Below, piece after piece: positions 1-8,665 of a stretch of 64,000 nucleotides of DNA. The notes beneath the pieces are model-generated. The model was not told the DNA's origin. It saw only the letters and a program-made list of their open reading frames with translations, and ran no database searches. Within the stretch, counting starts at the first letter, position 1, and each line of letters begins with the position of its first letter. Source of the stretch: Solirubrobacteraceae bacterium (GTDB taxonomy: Bacteria; Actinomycetota; Thermoleophilia; Solirubrobacterales; Solirubrobacteraceae); assembly GCA_023230855.1 (NCBI GenBank), contig JALNWQ010000001.1:248001-312000 (forward strand), in the 5' to 3' direction. The translations under genes were made by a program, and so were the position numbers.

Positions 1-2
1 CG

Positions 3-2207
3 CCCGCGGGCGTGGCGGTCGCGCACGTCGAGCGTCCCGCGTACTGGCCCACCCCGGCCGCCGACGCCGCGCCGGACCGCACCGACGTCGTCGCGGACGC
101 GGTCGGTGGCAAGGTGCCCAAGGCCCGTCCGCTCGGCACCGCGTTGGACCGCACGCGGGCGGGGGCGACCCACGTCGTCTGCCAGCCCGACTCGATCGCC
201 CGGCTGCGGCGCTCGATCGACGAGGCCCGGACCGACGGGTACCGCCTGCGCCCGAGCCAGCCGCTGCTGACGCTGTCGGAGCGCGAGGCGGACGACCTGC
301 TGGCGATCAACCGCAGGCTCTTCCGACGCTGTCGCAACCGCTCGATCCAGGCGGCGGTGAACGTGTCGGGCAACCACGACCGCGTGGTGATCCTGCCCGG
401 CGTGTACACCGAGCCGAGGTCGCGCGCGCAGCCGACGTTCGACGAGCGCTGCAAGCACCTGCTGCAGGACACGGACTTCGGTGGCGGCGGGCCGATCGGC
501 CTGTCGTACCGGTACCAGACGCAGTGCCCCAACGACCAGAACCTCATCGCGGTGCTGGGCCGGGCGGCGGTCGACGGGCACGACCCGAAGCCCGGGGTCG
601 AGCGGCACGGCATCCCCAACATCGGCGAGTGCATCCGCTGCGGCATGCAGATCGAGGGGACCGGGGTCAAGGCGGAGGACGTCGTCATCGACGCCGGCGA
701 CGTGCACGCCGGGTTCGGCGGGCCGTCCGCGGCCGGTCACGCCAAGGACGTGGGACTGCGGATCGACCGGGCCGACGGCACCGTGCTGCGGAACTTCAGC
801 GTCCGGCACGCCCGCGAGCACGGCATCTACATCATCGAGACCGACGGCTACTACAACGAGCGCACGAAGTACTTCTACAACGGCGAGTACGGCCTGCTGA
901 CCTTCGCGTCCGACCACGGCCTGACCGAGCAGTGCGAGGGGATGGGCAGCGGCGACTCCGCGGTGTACCCCGGGGGCGCGCCCGACACCGGGTCGCAGAC
1001 CCGCGAGCCCCGGCAGCGCGTCAACCAGGAGATGCGCCTCTGCGACCTGCACCACAACACCGCCGGGTACTCCGGGACGATGGGCAACGCCACCCGGCTG
1101 GCGCACAACGAGATCTACGACAACGCGCTGGGGATCTCGACCGACTCGTTCTTCGCCGGCGGCCACCCCGGGTACCCGCAGGACAGCTCGCGGTTCCAGA
1201 GCAACCGGATCTACGACAACAACTTCAACCCGTACGCGTCCGGGTCCGACGTCAAGCCGATCATCCCCGTGCCGGTCGGGTCGGGGATCCAGATCGCGGG
1301 TGGCAACGACAACGTCGTCAGCGGCAACCACATCTTCGACAACTGGCGTGACGGCGCGCGGCTGCTGGCGGTGCCGGACCTCGTGAGCTGCCCGCCGGGC
1401 GAGCCGACCTGCGTGACGAGCGGGCTCGTCGCGTCGACGTCCAACGGCAACCGGTTCCATGACAACGTCATGGGGACCGCCCCCGACGGCGCCCGACGGC
1501 CCAACGGCACCGACTTCTGGTGGGACCAGTTCCCGCTGAACCAGGGCAACTGCTGGTACGACAACGGGCGGTTCACGAGCGATCCGGCGCCGACGCCGAT
1601 CCCGGGCGGGTCGATGCCGGGGTTCCTGCCCGAGGACTGCGCCACGAGCGTCGGCACCGGCAACGCGGGCAAGGAGGCGACGTTGCTCTACTGCGCGTTC
1701 GCCCCGGCCGGCGACCCGGGCTGCCCGTGGTTCAGCACCCCGACGCGTCCGCCCGGCGGACAGGGGTCGGCCCGGCGGGCCGATCGCGGCGCCGGGGTCC
1801 GGGCCACCCCCCGTGCCGACGGGTCCCCGCGGGTGGACGCGGCGGAGCGCGACTGGCGCCCGGACTGCGGCGGCGTGCGGCTGTGGCGCGCGACCGACCC
1901 GGCCGCGTCCTGTCGGACCCTGCCCGACGTGGCCCGGGACGTGCCCCGCGGCGGCACCCAGGCCCTGCAGGCGATCGACTGCTCGACGTGGAAGGCGGCC
2001 GGTCCGGAGCGACGGCTGGGGATCCTCCACTACCTGCGGGCGGCGGCGACCGAGCCCAACCCCGAGACCCCGGGACCGACGCTCACCGACGCCGAGGGCC
2101 TGGCGGTCATGGGTCGCGTCTGCTCCGGCCCCGTGGCCGACCGGTTCCTGCTCTACGGGGTCTACAACCGGGCGGCGGCGTACCAGCGGGGGCGCGTCGC
2201 CGACTGA
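3..2207 (+). CDS. right-handed parallel beta-helix protein (5' partial)
   Basis: The frame is open to the left edge, and the first possible start (GTG at 12) is not followed by a signal peptide, so the gene very probably begins outside the window. After about 110 residues comes a pectate-lyase-like entry (SIQAAVNVSGNHDRVVILPG), then many Asn- and Gly-rich rungs typical of right-handed beta helices, such as RIYDNNF, NVVSGNHIFDN and HNEIYDNALGIS. The C-terminal 200 residues, rich in Pro, Arg and Cys, are not recognised. Known relatives are secreted polysaccharide-binding or lyase-like surface proteins; no catalytic residues could be assigned. A second, unrelated-looking beta-helix protein lies at 42.7-46.6 kb. 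The fold call is confident, the function is not. Confidence 0.75.
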   Translation, partial: PAGVAVAHVERPAYWPTPAADAAPDRTDVVADAVGGKVPKARPLGTALDRTRAGATHVVCQPDSIARLRRSIDEARTDGYRLRPSQPLLTLSEREADDLLAINRRLFRRCRNRSIQAAVNVSGNHDRVVILPGVYTEPRSRAQPTFDERCKHLLQDTDFGGGGPIGLSYRYQTQCPNDQNLIAVLGRAAVDGHDPKPGVERHGIPNIGECIRCGMQIEGTGVKAEDVVIDAGDVHAGFGGPSAAGHAKDVGLRIDRADGTVLRNFSVRHAREHGIYIIETDGYYNERTKYFYNGEYGLLTFASDHGLTEQCEGMGSGDSAVYPGGAPDTGSQTREPRQRVNQEMRLCDLHHNTAGYSGTMGNATRLAHNEIYDNALGISTDSFFAGGHPGYPQDSSRFQSNRIYDNNFNPYASGSDVKPIIPVPVGSGIQIAGGNDNVVSGNHIFDNWRDGARLLAVPDLVSCPPGEPTCVTSGLVASTSNGNRFHDNVMGTAPDGARRPNGTDFWWDQFPLNQGNCWYDNGRFTSDPAPTPIPGGSMPGFLPEDCATSVGTGNAGKEATLLYCAFAPAGDPGCPWFSTPTRPPGGQGSARRADRGAGVRATPRADGSPRVDAAERDWRPDCGGVRLWRATDPAASCRTLPDVARDVPRGGTQALQAIDCSTWKAAGPERRLGILHYLRAAATEPNPETPGPTLTDAEGLAVMGRVCSGPVADRFLLYGVYNRAAAYQRGRVAD

Positions 2208-2273
2208 CTGACGGACGCGGGGATCGGCGTGGGCGACGGGCCGCCGCGGCGTCGCGAGACCGGAGTGCCGTGG

Positions 2274-2735
2274 TCAGAGCTCCCGCTCGTACACGAACAT
2301 CACCGGGCCGTCGGGGCCGCCCTCGCGGTTGATGAACCCGCGGCTGGCGTAGAGCGCCCGTGCGGCGACGTCGTCCTCGCTGGTGCCCAGGTCCATGTGG
2401 TCGGCGCCCTCGCGGCGGGCGAGCGCGATCGCCGCGTCGAGCAGCGCGCCGCCGAGCCCGCGTCCGCGCAGCTCCGGCACGACGTAGAGCTCGGCGAGGT
2501 ACGCCTCAGGGGCCCGCGAGTAGAGCGACGGACGCAACCGCAGGACCGCCAGCCCGTCGGGGGCGTCCCCGGCCAGCAGGACCTTCGTGTCTCCGATGGC
2601 CATGAGGTCCCGCACGCGTTCGGCGAACAGGTCCGCCGAGGGGCCGGGCAGGCCGTACTCGGCGTCGAACGCCTCCAGCACGCGGCCGACGGCAGGTGCG
2701 TCGTCGAGCGTGGCGAGGCGGACGGGCGGGATCAT
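2274..2735 (-). CDS. GNAT family N-acetyltransferase
   Basis: A 153-residue, single-domain acetyl-CoA-dependent N-acetyltransferase. The acetyl-CoA pyrophosphate loop (motif A) is clear at residues 85-97 (VVPELRGRGLGGA), preceded by the beta-4 strand AYLAELYV. The C-terminal AARALYASRGF is the usual motif B, with the aromatic residue before the terminal strand. Length is typical of the family. It lies 46 bp downstream of the MYG1-family gene on the same strand, so the two may be co-transcribed. The acceptor substrate cannot be read from sequence. Confidence 0.9.
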   Translation of the reverse strand: MIPPVRLATLDDAPAVGRVLEAFDAEYGLPGPSADLFAERVRDLMAIGDTKVLLAGDAPDGLAVLRLRPSLYSRAPEAYLAELYVVPELRGRGLGGALLDAAIALARREGADHMDLGTSEDDVAARALYASRGFINREGGPDGPVMFVYEREL

Positions 2736-2781
2736 GCGGGCGGTGCGTCCGTACCTCGCCGGGGATCGGGCGACCGGGCCG

Positions 2782-3690
2782 TCACGCCTCGTCGACCAGC
2801 GCCAGACGCGCCAGCGCCAGCGCCCCCTCGCGCGACCCGGCGACCGCGAGGAAGCGGGCGACGTGGCAGAAGACCGCGTCGGTCACGCCGGTGGCGCGCT
2901 GCAGGTCCTCGCCCTCCAGGCCGGACCACGCCTCCGGCAGCGACCGGCGGTTGGCGAACCCGTGGGCGGCCGCCGGGGCGCACTGCAGCGTCCACTCGCC
3001 CGAGGACCGGGGCGCCAGCACGTACAGCACGTCGGGCGCGTCCGACAGCACCGCGTCGCGCCACGGCATGCCCTGCTCCAGCTCGAGGATCCGCGGGTCG
3101 TCGCGACGGTCGAGCGCCTCGCGCACGAGGACCGTCGCGCGCTCGCGCGCCTGCGCCCGTGCGATCTCGCGGCGCAGGACGGTCGACGCCAGGTCGACGG
3201 CCGCGTCGAACGCCGGCCGCTCGTCCTCCTCGGGCTCGTCCCACGCCGGATTGAGGGCCGCGATCGCGCCGCTCACGGTGTACGGCGCGACGTCGTCGAT
3301 CCGCAGGTCGAAGAGCTCCTGGCCGTTGTCGGGGGCGTCGATCGCGGAGACGATGTGGGCGTCGACGGCGGCGGCGATCGCGTCACCGCCGCAGATCGCG
3401 GCGCCGTGCTCCCGCCACACCAGGCCGAACGACGCGTAGCGGATGCCGTTGGGACGCTCGCCGACCCCGCCCTGGTGGTGGTCGAAGTCCCCGGACGCCG
3501 GATCGTGGCGCCGCCCCACGTCGACCCGGAGCGCGCACCCGTCGAGCACGTCGCGGTCGCGGGTGCGGACGATCTCCAGCGGGCCGTGGACGAGGCGCAG
3601 CGCCGCCAGCGCGAACACCTCGTCGGCGTGGAACGACCCGGAGTGGGTGCCGACGCGCAACGGCGCGTCCGGCTCGGCGGAGGAGGTCAC
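2782..3690 (-). CDS. MYG1 family protein (UPF0160, DHH-like phosphoesterase fold)
   Basis: 302 residues matching the MYG1/UPF0160 family. The metal-binding motifs are intact: HSGSFHADE at residues 16-24, DVG at 57-59 and DHHQ at 70-73, as in DHH-type phosphoesterases. Eukaryotic MYG1 is a 3'-5' RNA exonuclease; the bacterial role is not established. The C-terminal FCHVARFLAVAGSREGALA is also family-typical. The start is a GTG whose -10-like TACCGT (plus-strand 3699-3704) ends 8 nt upstream, suggesting a leaderless mRNA. A GNAT gene follows on the same strand. Confidence 0.88.
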   Translation of the reverse strand: MTSSAEPDAPLRVGTHSGSFHADEVFALAALRLVHGPLEIVRTRDRDVLDGCALRVDVGRRHDPASGDFDHHQGGVGERPNGIRYASFGLVWREHGAAICGGDAIAAAVDAHIVSAIDAPDNGQELFDLRIDDVAPYTVSGAIAALNPAWDEPEEDERPAFDAAVDLASTVLRREIARAQARERATVLVREALDRRDDPRILELEQGMPWRDAVLSDAPDVLYVLAPRSSGEWTLQCAPAAAHGFANRRSLPEAWSGLEGEDLQRATGVTDAVFCHVARFLAVAGSREGALALARLALVDEA

Positions 3691-3698
3691 GACCGGGG

Positions 3699-3704
3699 AC
3701 GGTA
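3699..3704 (-). promoter_or_regulatory. -10 hexamer TACCGT of a probable leaderless promoter (MYG1 gene)
   Basis: Read on the minus strand this is TACCGT, 8 nt before the GTG start at 3690. This is the spacing expected when transcription starts at or next to the start codon. No ribosome-binding site is visible. Confidence 0.45.
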
Positions 3705-3756
3705 CCCCGTCACCCGGCCACCGGGATCGCCCGGAGCGCGCCGCGCCGCGGCGACG

Positions 3757-4806
3757 TCACGGCGTGATCGTCACCTGGAACCGCTTGCGGGCGCCGGCGG
3801 TCGTCGGCGACCCGTCGCTGTTGCGGGGGCTCACGACGAAGTGGTTCGCGTTGTTCGTCCCCGCCGGCGCACAGGCGACGATCCCGGTGATCCCGCAGCG
3901 ACTGGCGGTGACCTCGCCGCTGAACTCCGGGTTCGCGTCGGGCCCGGGGGCCTTGCCGTTCATCACGCCGTCGCCGTCGACGTCGGTCTGGTTCTGGAGG
4001 CCCAGGGTGGCGGTGATGCCCTGGTCGGTGAGGTCCTCGCCGGCGTCGACGTAGACGTTCTCGGACGCGCCGGCGGGGTTGCCGACGTACCCGGACTTCA
4101 CGGTGAACCCGCCGGACTGCGCCTCGATCCGCCCGTCCTCGTCGATGAGCACCCAGCGCGTGCGGTTGCGCGCCAGCGCGGCGTCGACGGCGGCGTCGAC
4201 CTTGTCCTCGAGCCGCGCCTCGAGCGCGGAGAGCAGCCCGTCGAGGTCGGTGGCGCCGGACGCGACGCGGTCGACGGCCGCCCGGATGATGCCCTCGGCG
4301 TCGAGCCCGTCGACGCGGTCGGCGTTGAGGCCGGTGGCGACCCCGGTGGCGTTGGTCGTGAACGGGCGCTTGCCGTCGCCACCGGCGCCTGCGGTGATCC
4401 GCCCGACGACGTCGCCGGCGGTCGCGTGGAGCTCGAACGCCAGGCCGTCGGCCAGGTTGTTCGCGCGGACGCACGGGTTGCGCTCGTCCTCGGGGGCCTT
4501 CCGCGCTCCCGACCGGCAGCCGTAGATCGCGCCGCCGCCGGTGGTGGAGCGGTTGGACTGCCGGGTGGCGTAGCCGCCCGTGCGGCCCGGCCCCGCGTCG
4601 GCGTCGGCGATGATCGACGTCTCGCCGGCGACGGTGCGGTTGCGCACCCCCTGGCGGACCTCGTCGCCGGTGGCGGCGACGGCGAACGGCGACACGCCGA
4701 TCGCCAGGACGCCGGCCGCGAGCACCACCGATCGGGTGCGCGGGGACCGTCGCCCGCGCCGCGTCGTCCGGTCCCGCCAGGTTGCGCGCTGCTCGTCCGT
4801 GCCCAT
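3757..4806 (-). CDS. secreted protein with NAD-x-x-DGLDA motif
   Basis: 349 residues when started at the ATG preceded by GGGACGAGGAC, a good ribosome-binding site. A basic N-terminus (RRGRRSPRTR) followed by a hydrophobic stretch ending AVAATG is a signal peptide or anchor. Around residues 125-190 it contains TGLNADRVDGLDAEGI, a motif I associate with surface proteins of Solirubrobacter-like actinobacteria, followed by an Ala/Asp-rich helical stretch that may be coiled coil. The C-terminal third has paired cysteines (SRCGITGIVACAP) and beta-rich sequence. No enzyme domain is recognised. It is divergent from the unknown gene at 5120 and ends 66 bp from the MYG1 gene start. Confidence 0.7.
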   Translation of the reverse strand: MGTDEQRATWRDRTTRRGRRSPRTRSVVLAAGVLAIGVSPFAVAATGDEVRQGVRNRTVAGETSIIADADAGPGRTGGYATRQSNRSTTGGGAIYGCRSGARKAPEDERNPCVRANNLADGLAFELHATAGDVVGRITAGAGGDGKRPFTTNATGVATGLNADRVDGLDAEGIIRAAVDRVASGATDLDGLLSALEARLEDKVDAAVDAALARNRTRWVLIDEDGRIEAQSGGFTVKSGYVGNPAGASENVYVDAGEDLTDQGITATLGLQNQTDVDGDGVMNGKAPGPDANPEFSGEVTASRCGITGIVACAPAGTNNANHFVVSPRNSDGSPTTAGARKRFQVTITP

Positions 4807-5119
4807 GGTCCTCGTCCCGTCTACGGTGGCGTCGCGGGTCGTCCCGCGACCTGTTGGCTCGCCATCCGTCGCGGGCCGCTCATGCGAGCCGCCGGCGAAC
4901 GGGTCGGCACGAGGGACAACGCGCGGGACGCCGTGGTGGATGCACGCCAATCGAGCGCGGATACGCAGGCACGGCCGCCGCCACGCGGTCGAGGGCGGCG
5001 CCCTCCGGTCGAGGTCGCCGACTCCCGCCCGGCCGTGGTCGCGGCGAGCCCGTAGGGTGGACCGCTACCGGTGACGCGCGGGGGCGCTCGCCACCCGCTC
5101 CACCGGTGGAGCACCATCG
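4807..5119. other. divergent intergenic region
   Basis: A 313-bp gap between two divergent genes. It holds the ribosome-binding site of the leftward gene. TAGGGT at 5053-5058 could be a -10 element for the rightward gene, about 60 bp before its start. No RNA gene or strong repeat was seen. Confidence 0.4.
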
Positions 5120-6436
5120 ATGCGACGGATCCTGCGCGACCAGTGGAGTTGGCGGGGCGGGCTCACCCTCGACGAGCTGCGCTACCGCCCCGAGCTCGCG
5201 GACGCGACCGCCGGGCCGATCACGGGACCCCCGGTCCGCCACTGGCCGTTGCTCGTGTCGGCCACCGACGCGCTCGCGCTGGTCGCGGCGACGGGGGTCG
5301 ACGAGCGTCGGTCGTTCAACGCGGCGGTCCTGTGGGTCATCCTGCACGAGCGGACCGGCAGCTACCACGCCACGGTCCCGCGGCACGACCCGACCGTCGC
5401 CCGCATCATGGGGCGGCTGCGCGGCGGCGACGACGGACGCCCGGACCCGGAGGCGGTCCGCGACGCGCAGGACGCGCTCGAGGCGGCCGGGCTGCTCGAC
5501 GTCGCCCCGACCCGGATCGGCGTGCTGCGCCCGTGCGGGCCCGGCCCGGACGAGCTGCGCGCCGCGTCCGACGCGCTCGACGCGATCGAGCAGGACGACG
5601 AGTGGCAGGCGTTCGAGGCCCGCGCGTGGCAGCTGTCGCGGCGCCTCATCGCGGACGGGCCCGCCGCCCGCCGGTTCCACCAGCTGTCGTCGTACGGTCG
5701 GACCCGGGTGACGATCTCCGCGCCCGACCCGGCGTTCGAGGACCCGCACCGCCTGTACGCCTGCGGCCTGTCGACGTTGCCGCCGCTGCACCTGGCGTTC
5801 GGGTTCTCCCACGACGAGATCCACGGGGTCCGCGGGGGCATCGCGCTCGCCGGGGCGTCCTACGACCGACCGGACCTGCCGCCGGGCCCGGGAGCGTCGG
5901 GCGGGCCGGTGCTCGTCGCCGCCTACGAGGTCGCGGCGCGCCTGCTCGGACGGGCCGAGGGGCGCAACGCGGTGCGGCGGGCGGTGCGTGGCACGGTCGT
6001 GTGGCTTCTGGCGCTCGAGGCGACCGGGGGGCGGCTCGGCCGGTTCGAGACGACGAAGGCCGAGCTGTCGACGGGGTTCGCGCGGACGGTCGGCCTGGAC
6101 GCCACCGCCGATCACCGCTCGACGGTGCGCCAGCTCCTCGGCGACCTGGAGCGCGTGGGCGCGCTCGCCACGGTGCGCGGCCCCCGGTCGCTCACCGTCG
6201 ACGTGCTGGGGGTCGAGCCGCCCGCGGACGACGACGTGCGGCACTTCGCACGGCAGTGGGCGCTGTGGCGGGCCGGCGTGGGCGCCGACCATCGCGACGA
6301 GGTCGGACCCGGGCTGGGCCTGGCCCACCGCCACCTGCAGCGGGTGCGCGACGTGTGGGTGGAGCTCCTCGACCGGCGTCGCGTCCGGGTCGAGATCCTG
6401 CCCGGGCCGCCCGAGGCGCCCCCGGTTGCGGGGTGA
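5120..6436 (+). CDS. hypothetical protein with possible winged-helix segments
   Basis: 438 residues, not recognised. No signal peptide or membrane segment, so probably cytoplasmic. It is rich in Arg, Asp and Ala with regular helices. Two stretches look like the recognition helix and wing of winged-helix domains: around residues 110-135 (DALEAAGLLDVAPTRIGVL) and 335-375 (STVRQLLGDLERVGALATV). This could indicate a DNA-binding or replication/partition-type protein, but that is only pattern resemblance. ATG 5120 is the first start after an upstream stop and has no clear ribosome-binding site. It stands alone between a divergent secreted-protein gene and the convergent uppP. Confidence 0.6.
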   Translation: MRRILRDQWSWRGGLTLDELRYRPELADATAGPITGPPVRHWPLLVSATDALALVAATGVDERRSFNAAVLWVILHERTGSYHATVPRHDPTVARIMGRLRGGDDGRPDPEAVRDAQDALEAAGLLDVAPTRIGVLRPCGPGPDELRAASDALDAIEQDDEWQAFEARAWQLSRRLIADGPAARRFHQLSSYGRTRVTISAPDPAFEDPHRLYACGLSTLPPLHLAFGFSHDEIHGVRGGIALAGASYDRPDLPPGPGASGGPVLVAAYEVAARLLGRAEGRNAVRRAVRGTVVWLLALEATGGRLGRFETTKAELSTGFARTVGLDATADHRSTVRQLLGDLERVGALATVRGPRSLTVDVLGVEPPADDDVRHFARQWALWRAGVGADHRDEVGPGLGLAHRHLQRVRDVWVELLDRRRVRVEILPGPPEAPPVAG

Positions 6437-6619
6437 TTCGCCCCGGATCGCCCCGGGGGGTCGGTGTTAGCGTGCCGGGCGACGTTTGCGCCACCCCCGT
6501 CCGGCAGCACCGGTGGCGCGGCGTCTCGTCCCGTCCCGTGTGCCCCCTGGGCACCGGTTCGCGCCGCTCGTCGACAGGGTCCCCCCGATCAGCGCCCTGC
6601 GCATGCGGCGACTCTGCCC

Positions 6620-6652
6620 CCGCCGGCCACCCTCCACGAGGGTGGCCGGCGG
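6620..6652 (-). terminator. terminator-like hairpin downstream of uppP
   Basis: A perfect 15-bp inverted repeat (arms 6620-6634 and 6638-6652) with a 3-nt loop, 13 bp beyond the uppP stop codon. There is no T-run, which is common for actinobacterial terminators. It also lies between converging genes and may serve both. Confidence 0.7.
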
Positions 6653-6665
6653 AGCGCCTTCGCGA

Positions 6666-7622
6666 TCAGATCTCGGCGGCGGCGTTCGGGTCGATCGCGC
6701 CGGCCGCGATGAGGACGAGCAGCACGACGCCGAGCACGACGCGGTAGACGACGAACGGCGCGAAGCTCCGCGTGCTGATCCAGCGCATGAGCCACGCGAT
6801 CACCGCGTAGCCGACGACGAACGAGATGACCGTCGCGAGGATCGTCGGGCCCCAGTCGGGCGCGTTCGACCCACCGATGTCCTTGAGCTCGTAGAGCCCC
6901 GACGCCAGCACCGCCGGGATCGCGAGGAGGAACGCGTAGCGCGCGGCCGCCTCGCGTCGGTACCCCAGCAGCAGCCCGGCGGTGATGGTGCCGCCGGACC
7001 GCGACACCCCGGGGATCAACGCGAGCGACTGCGCCAGCCCGTACAGCAGGCCGTCGCGGGCGGTGAGGCGCTCCAGGACCCGCTCGTTGCGGGCGACGCG
7101 GTCGGCGAGGCCCAGGAGCAGGCCGAACACGATGAGCGTCGCCGCGATGAGGTGCATGTCACGGAACGCGGTCTTGATCGTGTCCTGCAGGAGGATGCCG
7201 AGGACGCCGATCGGGATCGTCCCGATGATGATGAGCCAGCCCATGCGGGCGTCGGCGTCGAGCGCGGCGAACCGCGCGGCGATCGTGGTCCGCCCTGCGG
7301 CCACGCCGGGCGGGGCCGCCGGGCCCGACCCGTCTCCGGCGGTGGACCGGCCGCCGGTCGCCGACGGGACGGCGGCCCCGGTGGCGGCCGCACCCGGCCG
7401 CAGCGACCCGGCCCACGCCCGCAGGATCCGGGCGATGTCGTGACGGAAGTAGAGGAGCACCGCCAGCTCCGTCCCGATCTGGATCACCGCCGTGAACGCC
7501 GCGCCGGGGTCGTCCCAACCGGCCCCGGCGGCGGTGATCCGCAGGTGGGCGCTGGAGGAGATCGGGAGGAACTCCGTCAGCCCCTGCACGACGCCGAGGA
7601 CCATCGCGTGGAAGGCATCCAT
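6666..7622 (-). CDS. uppP: undecaprenyl-diphosphatase UppP/BacA
   Basis: This integral membrane enzyme dephosphorylates undecaprenyl pyrophosphate to recycle the lipid carrier for peptidoglycan and other wall polymers; it also confers bacitracin resistance. Both family signatures are present: QGLTEFLPISSSAHL (residues 13-27) and PGVSRSGGT (204-212), which supply the catalytic Glu, His and Arg. At 318 residues it is about 40 longer than usual because of a Gly/Ala/Pro-rich insert at residues 76-116 between membrane segments. A TACCCT hexamer (plus 7632-7637) 9 nt before the ATG suggests a leaderless start. A strong hairpin follows the gene. Confidence 0.95.
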   Translation of the reverse strand: MDAFHAMVLGVVQGLTEFLPISSSAHLRITAAGAGWDDPGAAFTAVIQIGTELAVLLYFRHDIARILRAWAGSLRPGAAATGAAVPSATGGRSTAGDGSGPAAPPGVAAGRTTIAARFAALDADARMGWLIIIGTIPIGVLGILLQDTIKTAFRDMHLIAATLIVFGLLLGLADRVARNERVLERLTARDGLLYGLAQSLALIPGVSRSGGTITAGLLLGYRREAAARYAFLLAIPAVLASGLYELKDIGGSNAPDWGPTILATVISFVVGYAVIAWLMRWISTRSFAPFVVYRVVLGVVLLVLIAAGAIDPNAAAEI

Positions 7623-7631
7623 CAGCGGGCA

Positions 7632-7637
7632 AGGGTA
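7632..7637 (-). promoter_or_regulatory. -10 hexamer TACCCT upstream of uppP
   Basis: Minus-strand TACCCT, 9 nt from the uppP ATG, consistent with a leaderless or near-leaderless transcript. Confidence 0.4.
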
Positions 7638-7700
7638 GAGCGCGTCGTGCGCGGACGAACGTCCGGGGGGCTACGACGGCCCGGCGCTCACCGTCCGGTC

Positions 7701-7736
7701 GCCGGCGCGGGGCCCTGACGAGGGCCCCGCGCCGGC
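7701..7736 (-). terminator. terminator hairpin downstream of the aquaporin gene
   Basis: A perfect 16-bp inverted repeat (arms 7701-7716 and 7721-7736) with the loop GACG, 6 bp past the aquaporin stop. The stem is extremely GC-rich and no T-run follows. Confidence 0.75.
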
Positions 7737-7742
7737 GGCGGG

Positions 7743-8458
7743 TCAGCTGCGGTCCGGCCGCACCACGTCGTAGAGCAGCGCGCCGACCGGGCCACCGACG
7801 AGCGGGGCGACGATGAAGATCCAGACGTCGTCCCACTTCCACGCGACGAGGTCGGGGCCGAGCGTGCGCGCCGGGTTGACCGACGTGCCGGTCAGCGGGA
7901 TCGCCACCAGGTGGATCGCGGCGAGCGCGAAGCCGATCGCGAGCCCGGCGAACCCGGGGGTGACCCGACGGTCGGTGGCGACCGCGACGATGACGAAGAG
8001 GAACACCGCGGTGAGCACGAGCTCGGCGACGAAGCCCGAGCCCCAGCCGACGTCCTCCCCCAGCGCGTTGTTGCCCAGGCCACCCGCGTCGCGGGCGTCC
8101 GGGAACACCGCCCACAGGACGAGCGCGGCGAGGATCGCCCCGACGACCTGCGCGGCGACGTACGGGGCGACGTCCTGCGACTTGTGGCGGCCGATGACGG
8201 TCAGCGCGAGGTCACCGCCGGGTTGAGGTGCGCGCCGGAGATGTGGCCGACGGCGTAGATCGCGGCGGTGATGCCGAGGCCGAAGCCCAGCGCGATGCCG
8301 GTGTACTGCAGTGCGGCGACCTCGCCGGGAATGGCGGTGGTCAGGGCCACGGCGCTGCCGCAGCCGAAGAGGACGAGGATGAAGGTGCCGATCGCCTCGG
8401 CGATGGCGCGCTTGGCGATCGGTGGGTCGACCGGCTCGACCGGTTCGATGGTGCTCAT
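7743..8458 (-). pseudogene. aqpZ: aquaporin (MIP/AqpZ-like), interrupted by a single-base frameshift
   Basis: Two pieces in different frames make one complete MIP-family channel for water or small solutes. The N-terminal piece starts at ATG 8458 behind a perfect ribosome-binding site (AGGAGGT) and ends with the first pore motif HLNPAVT. The C-terminal piece carries the second motif SVNPARTLGPDL and the last membrane helices. At 8210-8211 the frame is lost: adding one G on the plus strand (making ACC CTC GCG CTG in the gene) restores a continuous protein. As written, translation stops at 8201. Either the gene is a recent pseudogene or one base is missing from the assembly; everything else, including its terminator, looks intact. 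Confidence 0.9.
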
Positions 8459-8665
8459 GGGACCTCCTGGGGTCGGGTGGGACGTGTCGGTGGTGTGTCT
8501 ACCAGCCGGATCGGCCGTCGCCCGTACGGGATCGTGCACCGCGGCGATCACGGACGCTGCACGAGCGGGCGCCGTCCGACGTCACCGGGTCGTGACGCCG
8601 TCGAGCGCGTCGACGATCGCGAGCGGGCGTCGCGACGCGCGCCCTCGTGGCACCCGCCCCGCCGC

